DNA from: Pavlovales sp. CCMP2436
Lineage: Eukaryota > Haptophyta > Pavlovophyceae > Pavlovales
NCBI GenBank assembly: GCA_026770615.1
Contig: MU631308.1
Span: 762,938 to 781,558, forward strand
Length of the DNA: 18,621 bases
Reading direction: 5' to 3'
Each line of letters starts with the position of its first letter. Position 1 is the first letter of the stretch. Shown here piece after piece: positions 1-7,149 of the stretch. The notes below the pieces were generated by a model. It ran no database searches. It saw only the letters and a list, made by a program, of their open reading frames with translations, and was not told the DNA's origin. The position numbers and the translations under genes were made by a program.

Positions 1-60
1 ACCCTCATACTAATTTCAATTATAATAAATCAGGGGTTTGTGACCGCCTTCCCCGTTCAG

Positions 61-99
61 GCGGTTGGCGCACCCTTCGCACAAGCGCAACTCCTCGAG
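61..99 (+). CDS. Candidate exon (AVGAPFAQAQLLE)
   Basis: Thirteen codons in phase 0 between a pyrimidine-rich acceptor (CCTTCCCCGTTCAG, ending at 60) and the donor GAG|GTGACT at 100. A degenerate copy of its 3' part plus the donor lies 178 bp downstream, ending at 277. The exon is short and has no homologue that I recognise; the support is the splice signals and phase. Confidence 0.35.
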
Positions 100-3000
100 G
101 TGACTTTGTGTGTGTGTGTGTGTGTGTTTGTGTGTGAGGGGGGGGTACCTTATTAATTATTATCTATACTAATATATATATTAAGGGTATTATTCCAGTT
201 ATAATCACGATCGCTAGCACAATATGACACGATTTTTTTTTATTGGCACACATTTCGCACAAGCGCAGCTCCTCGAGGTGAAAAAAAAAGGGGGGGAATT
301 ATTCTCGTTCTAATCATGAGTGTATCAAAATTAATCTTTTAATCGTATATCGTCAGACCGGAGCAGCAGCTACGAGCCACGCCCCGTTCGGCGGGCAGGC
401 GTGGCCGCAGCAACCCTCCGCGCAGGTGAGGGTGGCATAGACCGCATAGATTATAAATGATGAACTTGTTACTGTGTAGAAAACTCATTTCAATACACGC
501 ACACACACACACGCACACACGCACGCACACACATAAGCCGCGCAGGGGATCTCGGTGAGGTTCGCATAGACCGCAGAGACTATCACGATTATGATTGATA
601 AGAATAAATGATGCACTCGCTGCTACTGATGACGGTTCAACAACAGCAATAATTAAGCAAACTAATAGCAGCTCCCCCCCCCTCCACAACAACAATAACT
701 AACCAAACTAATAGCAGGCCGGCTTGTCCGAGGCCCCGCCAATCACCCCCATCGAGCCACCGACAAGCACGCGCGGGAGGGGGAGGGGGCGGGGAATGGG
801 AAGGGGCGGCCAGTCAGAAGCCGCGGGCGCAGTAGGTGCGCGCACACTTTTGTACGAATTAAAATAGTGTTTGTTATTTTTATGATAGAGTGATGATTTG
901 AATTGTTTGCGCGCGTGTGCAGTCTTGCACTCTTCGAATACCCCGATGTACCAACTACTTTGTTAGAGCACCGCATAGGTGGGTGGGGAACCCCCCCCCA
1001 TCCCCTTCAATTCTACCCTCCCACGCACGCACAAACAACAAATGAAACAATTATTTGCAACTGCCTTTCTTTGGCAGTTACCCGGATTCGGCCCAGTCCG
1101 GATTCGAATTAGTCTGCCGTCAAAAGTGGTTTTACAATCGTTCTTGCCCCACAATCATAATATCTTTTTATTGCATAGGCTGGCCGAGAGTTCGGCCGTG
1201 GGGCAGCCTGTGGGGCAATTTTAGTACGGCCGTGGGGGAAGGGGGGGGGGAGAGAGAGAGACCGTGGGGCAGCAGACAACCCCCTCCCCCTCCCCCACCC
1301 CATCCCCACCCCCATCCCCCCCCTCACCCATTCACACATCACCCGCATACACTTTTTATTAGTAGTTCTTTGAACATCACCCGACTTGCAGCCCGAAGGC
1401 GCACGGGCATGAGACTGCTAACAACCGAACTATTTGAAGTAATCCTAGCAAAACAAAAAAATCACAACAACAGCGTGGAGCAAGACAAGGGGGAGTGGGC
1501 GTACAGACAGCTATCTTAAAGGTCTGATTCATATCATCATTCTGCTCAACGTCGTCATCATTAACTTTTATGTTTTATTATTTTTATATCTAGCAGCGCG
1601 GGGCAAACCAAGAGGCAGGCCGAGGGTTAGCGAACACACAGACAAAAGCACTAAAATATCGATCATAAGGAGAAGAATCAGAATATTATCCGCATCCTCA
1701 ACGTCGTCCTTTTTTCCCCTTTTTCTTTTTGAAGTCAATTAAAAGCGTGGGGCAAGCCGAGGGTCAGCGGGCAACATTACGAGTAATGTCTGCAATAATC
1801 AGAGAAATAAAATAATAGTAATATCATAATCCCCCCCCCGCATACACACACACGCGCGCACAGGCACAGCGCGGGGAAAGTCGAGAGGACGGCCGAGGGG
1901 CAGCGGACGCGGCGCGAGAGGCGGCGGCCGCATTGCCGCGCCCGTCGCACAGGCGATGGGGGTGAGCTCCATCCCCCCACCCCCCCCCCCATCCTGCATC
2001 TCTCCCGACCGTTTCTTTAGGTTCTTTTACAACATCAAATGTCATTATTATTAATCATAAATTAATAATGATAATGATGATTTCGTCGTTGTCGGTGTCC
2101 TTGATAATAATGAAAACCAGGCCTATTGGTTTTAGATACATTTATTATTGAAAAGGCGGACCTGCTGGACGACGAGCTCCACGATCTACAGGGGGTTGCG
2201 GGTAATAAGAAACAGTAAAGTTAAGAAACTGGGCCTGATCTTTTGTGCCATTCGATCGTAATTTAAGCAAAAATTAACCATTGTTTGTACATAACTACTT
2301 TGTTTGTGAAAGGCGGACCTGCTGGACGACGAGCTCCACGATCGGCTCTTTGGCGCCTCCTCAGAAGATGAGGTGAGTCTTTCTTTTCTTATTCCCCCCC
2401 AACCCCCCTCCCCGACTTGCAGCCCGAAGGCGTACGGGCTTGTCAACTTATTTCTTTCTTATTTCTATTTCTGTTACTAATAGTTACTTCATCGGCTCTT
2501 CGGCGCCCCTTTGGAATACGAGGTGCGTGTCTTTTCTCTATCATTTTTTTTTTAACCCCCCCCTTTCCTCTGCCGCCGTCGCCGCCGCCCCCACGCCCCC
2601 CCCCCCCCCCCGCCCCGCCACCAACGACTTGCAGCCCGTAGGCGTACGGACGTTTCTGATCTCTGATCTCTGATCTCGTATCTCTGATTTATTTAATTTT
2701 GACGGACAAAATTGGCTCTTCAGCTTTTTCGGCTCTTCCTAGGAGTTCTTCTTCGGAAGTCAAGATGTGTCTAATAATAACTTTCATTAGTAAAAATTAT
2801 GCTTATGTTATTGTAGAATTGTTGTTGATATTTTCTTATTATCGTTATCATCATCATCATACTCATTTTTATTATCGTTGTTATCTGATAATAATACCAC
2901 TAACAAATATCAAATTAATGGGCAACAACAATCATCATCATCATCATCGTCATCATCATCATCATCATATGCTAATACATAAATGCATGAATAATTATAA

Positions 3001-3200
3001 TTATAATTCTTATAACAACATAATAGGGCGTGGGTCAGCAGTCGCCTAGCCTCCCCTTCCCACCCAATAATAACAACGCCGCGCGCGGCGCGCCGCAGCT
3101 CGGAACGGCCTTCAGCAGAGTAGGGGCCGGCGGGCCCGCGCGTCCGCCACGCTCCACGCCACCCCCTGGGCAGGCGCCCTCAAGCAGCAGCAGCGATTGA
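61..3200 (+). CDS. Tentative multi-exon gene, Arg/Gly-rich AT-hook-like protein (5' end outside window)
   Basis: I infer a gene from short GC-rich blocks bounded by AG acceptors and GT donors in AT-rich sequence: 61-99, 357-425, 718-831, 1870-1961, 2313-2372 and 3099-3200 (TGA at 3198). The first three enter and leave in phase 0. Block 1870-1961 enters after one base of a codon and leaves in phase 0; 2313-2372 and the last block are phase 0. At least one exon between 831 and 1870 is therefore missing from the model; candidates start after AG at 1077 (peptide LPGFGPVRIRISLPSK) or at 1181. The product would be disordered: RG-rich, then an AT-hook-like RGRP core, an acidic stretch and a Ser/Pro tail. 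AT-hooks bind AT-rich DNA, so a chromatin role is possible but unproven. No ATG start is visible. The repeated junction copies could instead mean a decayed gene. Confidence 0.38.
65..281 (+). repeat. Direct repeat of exon 3' part plus donor (2 copies)
   Basis: 39-bp units at 65-103 and 243-281 differ at four positions by eye and share TCGCACAAGCGCA and CTCCTCGAGGTGA. Each ends in GAG|GTGA, so the repeat spans an exon-intron junction. Confidence 0.75.
105..133. repeat. GT microsatellite
   Basis: A (GT)n run with one TT interruption follows the candidate donor at 100, and is followed by a G-tract at 138-146. Confidence 0.9.
357..425 (+). CDS. Candidate exon, Pro/Gln/Ala-rich
   Basis: Twenty-three codons between the acceptor ATATCGTCAG (ending 356) and the donor CAG|GTGAGG at 426, phase 0 at both ends. 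The peptide begins TGAAATSHAPFGGQAW and looks like disordered protein. The donor and the first intron bases recur at 555-583. Confidence 0.38.
426..583 (+). repeat. Direct repeat of donor and intron start (2 copies)
   Basis: The units at 426-454 and 555-583 share GTGAGG and GCATAGACCGCA and continue into similar AAATGATG sequence. Each starts with a GTGAGG donor. Confidence 0.65.
497..533. repeat. CA microsatellite
   Basis: An imperfect (CA)n tract with interspersed CG steps lies between the two donor-side copies. Confidence 0.9.
641..717 (+). repeat. Tandem acceptor-side repeat (2 copies, 46-bp period)
   Basis: 31-bp units at 641-671 and 687-717 differ at three positions. Both end in AAACTAATAGCAG, the candidate acceptor before the exon at 718; a C-tract separates them. 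Confidence 0.75.
718..831 (+). CDS. Candidate exon with RG repeats
   Basis: Thirty-eight codons in phase 0. The acceptor at 716-717 follows a branch-point-like ACTAAC, and the donor is GCA|GTAGGT at 832. The peptide begins AGLSEAPPITPIEPPTS and then runs into RGRGRGRG and GRGGQSEAAGA, an RG-rich low-complexity segment of the kind found in RNA- or DNA-binding proteins. A second copy of the acceptor region lies 46 bp upstream (641-671). An alternative donor, GTGCGC, starts at 836. Confidence 0.4.
1474..1910 (+). repeat. Array of acceptor plus AT-hook exon start (4 copies)
   Basis: Units start at 1474, 1597, 1746 and 1870, each just after an AG, with CG(C/T)GG(A/G)G at the front and 123-149 bp spacing. 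In one common frame they read WSKTRGSGRT, RGKPRGRPRVSE, WGKPRVSGQ and RGKSRGRPRGSG. Flanking CTCAACGTCGTC at 1545 and 1697 shows that intron sequence was copied too. Only the last copy has a donor. Confidence 0.6.
1870..1961 (+). CDS. Candidate exon with AT-hook-like core
   Basis: The acceptor CACAG ends at 1869, after a C-tract and a CA repeat; the donor GGG|GTGAGC starts at 1962. Read after two bases that complete an upstream codon, it gives thirty codons starting RGKSRGRPRGSGRGARGGGR and ending AAPVAQAMG, in phase 0 with the next exon. RGRP is the minor-groove core of AT-hooks. Three further acceptor-plus-exon-start copies lie upstream at 1474, 1597 and 1746; that at 1597 reads RGKPRGRPRVSE in the same frame, a better AT-hook match. 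The other two reading frames also give open or nearly open peptides, so the frame choice rests on phase and on the AT-hook in two copies. Confidence 0.42.
2152..2343 (+). repeat. 35-bp perfect direct repeat, acceptor plus exon 5' half
   Basis: Positions 2152-2186 and 2309-2343 are identical (157-bp period). The copy runs from AAAG through the codons for ADLLDDELHD and stops inside the exon; after it the upstream copy diverges completely. Confidence 0.9.
2313..2372 (+). CDS. Candidate acidic exon (ADLLDDELHDRLFGASSEDE)
   Basis: Exactly twenty codons, phase 0, between AAAG ending at 2312 and a consensus donor GAG|GTGAGT at 2373. The peptide is acidic and helix-compatible. A perfect 35-bp copy of the acceptor plus the exon's 5' half lies upstream (2152-2186), and degenerate copies of its 3' half plus donor lie downstream (2493-2522 and near 2729). 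I do not recognise the family. Confidence 0.42.
2344..2775 (+). repeat. Donor-side repeat of exon 3' half (3 copies)
   Basis: CGGCTCTT(T/C)GGCGCC begins at 2344 and 2493, each running into GAG|GTGAGT or GAG|GTGCGT. A more degenerate third copy starts at 2729 and lacks a clear donor. The first two translate as RLFGASSEDE and RLFGAPLEYE, so similarity holds at the peptide level. Confidence 0.6.
2931..2969. repeat. CAT microsatellite
   Basis: (CAT)n with one CGT interruption. It would encode a His run in one frame, but the surrounding AT-rich sequence argues against coding. Confidence 0.9.
3099..3200 (+). CDS. Candidate 3'-terminal exon, Pro/Ser-rich tail
   Basis: After CGCAG at 3098 an open frame starts LGTAFSRVGAGGPARPP and ends with a Ser run and TGA at 3198-3200. 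Phase 0 fits a splice from the donor at 2373. The acceptor lacks a good pyrimidine tract, and the frame is open upstream to about 3072, so the exon start is uncertain. The composition resembles disordered C-terminal tails. Confidence 0.28.
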   Translation, partial: LGTAFSRVGAGGPARPPRSTPPPGQAPSSSSSD

Positions 3201-4289
3201 TGAACTCTCGTGAAATGACCTTAAACATTTGCAAAATTACGACATATAATGGACCAAGCCAACGTGGATTGATGGCGATCATATGCATCAATTGTGTGTC
3301 ACGTGTGATCGTGTATAGACCTGAGTTGCGGATATAAAACAAAAAATATCGTTCGAAACACGGCCAACTCATGTCAGTCAGTTTATAAATCAGTTGTGAG
3401 CCCATGAGACGGCCGGGCGACGGATCGTGGGCTCGATAAAAGGAACTCGATCCGAATAATGTCTTTATTTATTTGTTTTATTCGATCCGGGTCGACCCAT
3501 TCGGGAGCGAGCGAACATTAATCTACTTGTAATTAGATAAAATTTGTTAACTAATTAATTACACAGGGCGGGGACAACGGCTAGAGCGCCGCGAGCAACG
3601 GACCAGCATCCCGGTCCGCACCTCCTCTGAAAACGATCGACATCATATGTTTTACATTTATATCTGAACAAAATGGTCAAACTGTACTTAAAGCGAACTC
3701 ACGCACACGACGACGCGACTCCCCACAGATAATAGCAGAACAACCGCCATCAGAGCCCCACACCACCGTGTTCTGCGCTCATCCACAAGGCCCACAGCAG
3801 TGATTCAGACCCGCACACCCCAGCAGCCAGCGGAAGCGCGCCAAAAGCGCAAGAAGAGAGAGGAACAATGCCGCAAAAAAACACCCCAACATATTGAGCC
3901 CGAGGCTCACCCCCCTGAGGGGTGGGGTAGACCTGGACCACAATGAAGCCCCACCGTGTGATTCTTGCCCCTTGTGGACAAGAATTACACAGTGGGATAC
4001 ATACTATTGAAGGTTATTTGTCTGTTTATTTTGCGTTACAGGTGCGGCACGTGCGTAGGCGAGCTGCATTTTAGAACGAGCGAGAAGCAGCAGCGGCCGG
4101 TCAGCGCGTCAGTCAGAGAGTCGTCGATTGTCGTGTGTCGGATCAGCCATAGCGGTGGGGTCGTTATCCGTGTGCTCTGCAAAAATCCCTTGATCCGAGT
4201 GCTTCTCAACACTTGAGTCCGGTGGAGACTTGTCAGGGGATGGACGTATTTCTAGATACTTACACACTTAACGCGGGAAAGCAGCACAA
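3201..4289. other. Stretch with no supported gene
   Basis: A mixed AT/GC region after the putative TGA. Weak signals only: an open - strand frame at 3405-3112 that overlaps the + terminal exon; a basic + strand stretch after CCCCACAG at 3728, containing RQKRKKREEQCRKK and ending with TGA near 3942; and a good acceptor (TTTTGCGTTACAG) at 4028-4040 followed by GC-rich sequence. CGGATCG and CGATCCG form short inverted repeats near 3420-3454. None of these makes a convincing gene. Confidence 0.4.
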
Positions 4290-4419
4290 TTTTTAGTAGA
4301 CTACTAGGCTTTCAGCACTTATGCCGAAAGCTAGCAGCGTGGGGGGGGAGGGGGGGGGCGGGGTATTTTTAGTGAATAAATGCAGAATCGGCTGTCTGCC
4401 GATTCTGCATTTATTCATT
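4290..4419. other. Clustered hairpins with a G-tract between them
   Basis: Three dyads lie in about 130 bp. TAGTAGACTACTA is near 4294. CTAGGCTTTC and GAAAGCTAG form a stem around 4302-4334. A perfect 20-bp inverted repeat has arms 4373-4392 and 4398-4417 and loop TGTCT. Between the second and third lies a G-rich run (4341-4363) with four or more G blocks, compatible with a G-quadruplex. There is no T-run or polyadenylation signal that would make this an obvious terminator. Confidence 0.8.
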
Positions 4420-4464
4420 TCTATCTGATTCTCGTTTTATTCAGGGTTAGTAAATGCTTGTAAA

Positions 4465-4858
4465 ACCTTGAAGAGCTTTCTAGACGTAGAATTTGACGGC
4501 GGGGAACAATTTTGTTACTATGGTCCGTCACCTGATTCTTTCAGGAAGAAAGAACACATATATGGCACGCAGAAAAATTTACCGGAATCTCCCTGGCCTT
4601 GTTACTACACATCATTACATAAGTATGCCCGTTAGGAACCTTGAGAACACACCTAAACGTAGACGAATTGTACGAGAAACAATTTAGTTGCAAGGTTCGA
4701 CACCTGATTCTAACAGGATCGTCAAGAACAGAGGGGACGTAGTGAAGTCTTTTCACTTTGGAGGCCATTTTCTCGTCCTTCCTGAAAGAACCAGGTAGCG
4801 AACTACAAGACCAAAAGTGTTCCCCATCAAGTTCTACTTCTACGGAGGTCTTCAAAAT
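4465..4858. repeat. Mixed direct/inverted repeat family with a shared peptide motif (3 copies)
   Basis: Copy A (+, about 4465-4555) and copy B (+, about 4638-4733) are direct repeats 173 bp apart. Copy C (- strand, 4858-4772) is inverted. A and C align at roughly 70% by eye and share CAGGAAG and GTAGAA blocks. Translation also aligns: A reads TLKSFLDVEFDGGEQF then PDSFRKKE; C reads ILKTSVEVELDGEHFW then PGSFRKDE; B reads TLRTHLNVDELYEKQF. C lies in a - strand frame with an ATG at 4873, open to 4541, but its second half is antisense of A and B. This may be a decayed coding repeat or an inverted-repeat mobile element; I do not recognise it. Confidence 0.6.
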
Positions 4859-4873
4859 GTGATGAACAAACAA

Positions 4874-5735
4874 TTTGTATACATTTTATAACATCGGAAA
4901 ATGAATGCCCACTCAAAATACCCCCGCCTCACTTCTAGGAGGGCGGCGCAGCAGTGCGGGCCACCCTCCACTCATGCGGTAATATTTATTTTGGCCATCG
5001 TGCCAAGGGGCAGTGTTTGGGCAGTTCGCGGAAAAGGCTCTGAAGTTCCGCGTGCTCGCGAGCCCCTGCGTCGGCGGGCCTGCTGCGTGCGCACGCACGC
5101 CCCGCCCCGCGGCGCGGTGCGCGCTTGCCGCCTTCAAGGCCGCATACCCTTGAGGTTACTGGATCGAGGGGACTGCGATGCAACTTAGTTAGTTATCGAG
5201 TTCTTTAGGATATTGGCTCCCGCGTGCTGCGGTGCCGGGCGTGGGAAATGCTGCGGGCGCCTATGGTATGGTAACCACTGCCCCCCTCCTGCCGCCCAAA
5301 TATATGCCCACGTTATGCGGTAGCTTACGCTCCAACATTCGGTTAGGTAACTTGAGCTTTGCTGTGAGCTGAGCTCCGAGGCGCCGATTTAACTATCGGT
5401 CGCTTTTGCGGCGGTTGCTTGCGCATCCGGGGCGGATCCTCTCAGGGAGGGGGGCGGCTGCCGTGTCGCTCCGTTGCCAGACCCGCCAAACCTTCTTCGC
5501 GCTCCACATTTTCAAAACCAGCGCCTGCGTGCGTCAAACCCGGAGGTTCTCGGCAGCCATCTCCCCTCGCTCGGCCGCCCCGCCTCGACAGCCTCCGCAG
5601 CCCCCACTCGCAGCTTGCACCCGGGGCCGCTCGCCTCGCGCAGCTGACCCCTCCCACTCGCCGTTCGGGCCTTCCCAGCGCGCGCCTCGCCTCGAGCACC
5701 TCGGTCCGAGTCTCTCCGCGCCGCTGCCAGGTGCG
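4874..5735. other. GC-rich upstream region of the Sel1-MYND gene
   Basis: No convincing gene. A + strand frame with an ATG at 4901 stays open to 5188 but has biased composition and no recognised motif. From 5406 the frame of the Sel1-MYND gene is open upstream of its ATG without another in-frame ATG; the Pro/Arg/Ala-rich translation looks like a GC-rich 5' UTR. CTGCCAG|GTGCG just before the ATG at 5736 could be an acceptor. No TATA box is evident. Confidence 0.4.
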
Positions 5736-6815
5736 ATGGACGTGACCGAGCTTCGCCAAAAGGCCGACCAGGGCGACGCCGAAGCGCAGCACGTCCTCGG
5801 GTGGTACATCTAAAAAGGGCAGATCGTGCCGCAGGATTACGCCGAGGCTGCTGTCTTTCTCCGCCGCGCCGCCGACCAGGGCCACTTGGGCGCGCAGTTC
5901 AGCCTCGGGATTTGCTACCGCGAAGGTGAGGGCGTGCCTCAGGACGACCGCGAGGCTGCTCGGCTCTTCCGCCGTGCGGCCAACAAGGGGCACGCGCACG
6001 CGCAGTGCGAACTCGGGAAATGCTACGCAGAAGGTAGGGGAATGCCTCGGGACGACGACGAGGCCGCGCGCCTCTACCGCCGCGCGGCTGAGCAGGGGCA
6101 CGCGATGGGGCAACTCAATCTTGGTCGATCCTACGAACAAGGGAAGGGCGTGCCACAGGACGATCGCGAGGCAGCTCGCCTCTTTCGCCTCGCAGCAGAG
6201 CAAGGTCTCGCCGCGGCACGGTTCAAACTCGCGTTACTGTGCGGCTTGGGCAGGGGCGGATTGCCACAAGACGATCGCGAGGCTGCTCGCCTCTTGCGCC
6301 TCGCAGCCGAGCAGGGCCTCGCTGAATCCCAGCTCGGTTTCGGTGTATGCTGCAAAAAAGGCTTGGGCGTGCCGCAGGATATTGGCGAGGCTGCTCGCTA
6401 TTTCCGCCTCGCAGCCGAGCAGGGCCTCGCAGGAGCACAGCTTTGCCTGGGCGAGCTCCTCCTCGAGACGGCCGCTGCGGGAAGAGTGCTGCCTGCCGCG
6501 CCGGGAGAGGCCGCTCGATTCCTTGCGCAGGCGGCGCAGCAGACGGAAGTCGAGCAGGGCCGTCTCGATGCGCTCGCTGTGCTCAGCGAGCACGCGCACG
6601 ATCCCGACGTCGTCAAGACATGCTGCGTCGGCTGCGGCAAGACGCGGAAGCTCAGTACGTGCTCAAAATGTCTCACAGCAAAGTTCTGTGACGCCGAGTG
6701 CGTCCAGCGAATGTGGCCCGTGCTCAAGCAGAGCTGCAAGACCTTCGCCGCGGCCCGGGAGGAGGCTGCGGCGGCCGCGGACGGGCACGACGCGGCGCCA
6801 GCCGAAGCCTCGTAG
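5736..6815 (+). pseudogene. Sel1-repeat/MYND zinc-finger protein with an in-frame TAA
   Basis: The ATG at 5736 (context GCGATGG) starts MDVTELRQKADQGDAEAQ and leads into six to seven Sel1-like units of about 36 residues carrying VPQDDREAARL and RRAAEQGH. A MYND-like finger follows at residues ~297-334 and an Ala-rich tail ends at TAG 6813. Sel1 repeats are TPR-like scaffolds; MYND fingers bind proline-rich partners. Codon 26 is TAA (5811), although repeat length and frame continue normally across it, so this is a point nonsense rather than an intron. The finger keeps seven Cys, but the position expected to be His (WP-x-H-K) is Leu (CTC, 6723-6725). Both changes suggest a pseudogene. Alternatives are an assembly error or readthrough; no good ATG follows until the fourth repeat. 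Confidence 0.85.
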
Positions 6816-6849
6816 CAAATCACCTGCTCGCTTTGAACCATTTATTTGT

Positions 6850-7149
6850 TGTTGGAGGTATGGCTCTTGTATATGCTCTACTATTGCATATACTCAAGCT
6901 ATACTGCCTACATGCCTGTCCGCAGCACACAGCACCGCACACACTTACTGGCCACAACTCTGGCTCAGTTTAAATTGTGATTGCCACTCAGTGCTCGCTC
7001 ATTTTTGCCGTCCGCCACTGATCGCGTTGCGCTGATCGCTCGTGAAGATCTAACTCGCTGTATTTGATCCTGCCGCCCGTCGAGCCGACGGGCACCCTCT
7101 AGCGCTGCAAGGACTAGAGGAGAGACGGAGCGACCGGCTAACATCAACA
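6850..7149 (+). repeat. 5' LTR
   Basis: 300 bp, starting TGTTGGAGGT and ending CATCAACA. A TATA-like GTATATGC lies at 6869 within an 8-bp inverted repeat (arms 6869-6876 and 6886-6893). A second hairpin (GCCCGTCG/CGACGGGC, 7075-7093) lies near the 3' end. Both hairpins recur in the 3' LTR. The LTR should carry promoter and RNA-processing signals; I could not set U3/R/U5 borders. Confidence 0.93.

Larger units (their letters stand above)
1380..2650 (+). repeat. Dispersed CGACTTGCAGCCCGAAGG repeat (3 copies)
   Basis: Copies at 1380-1408, 2411-2439 and 2625-2650 share the acceptor-like CGACTTGCAG followed by CCCG(A/T)AGGCG(C/T)ACGG. Each follows a C-rich stretch. Homology stops after about 28 bp, so I cannot extend it into an exon. 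On the opposite strand the block could equally be a donor-side unit. Confidence 0.65.

Noticed and set aside
2373..2440. 50-nt intron from 2373 to the AG at 2422 with a following exon PEGVRAC
   Set aside because: Phase fits, but the block after the AG is conserved for only about 17 nt among its three copies, and one copy has a stop, so I did not include it as an exon.
2699..3049. + strand open frame with a poly-His run
   Set aside because: It lacks an ATG at its start, and the His run is the CAT microsatellite in AT-rich intron-like DNA.
3112..3405. - strand 97-codon open frame
   Set aside because: Begins with an ATG and is not low complexity, but has no recognisable motif and overlaps the + strand terminal exon candidate; left as unproven.
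5406..5735. N-terminal extension of the Sel1-MYND protein
   Set aside because: The frame is open but has no ATG before 5736, and the composition is GC-biased without repeat or targeting features.
5442..6203. - strand open frame across the Sel1 repeats
   Set aside because: Antisense of the 108-bp Sel1-coding repeat. The periodicity and motifs make sense only on the + strand.
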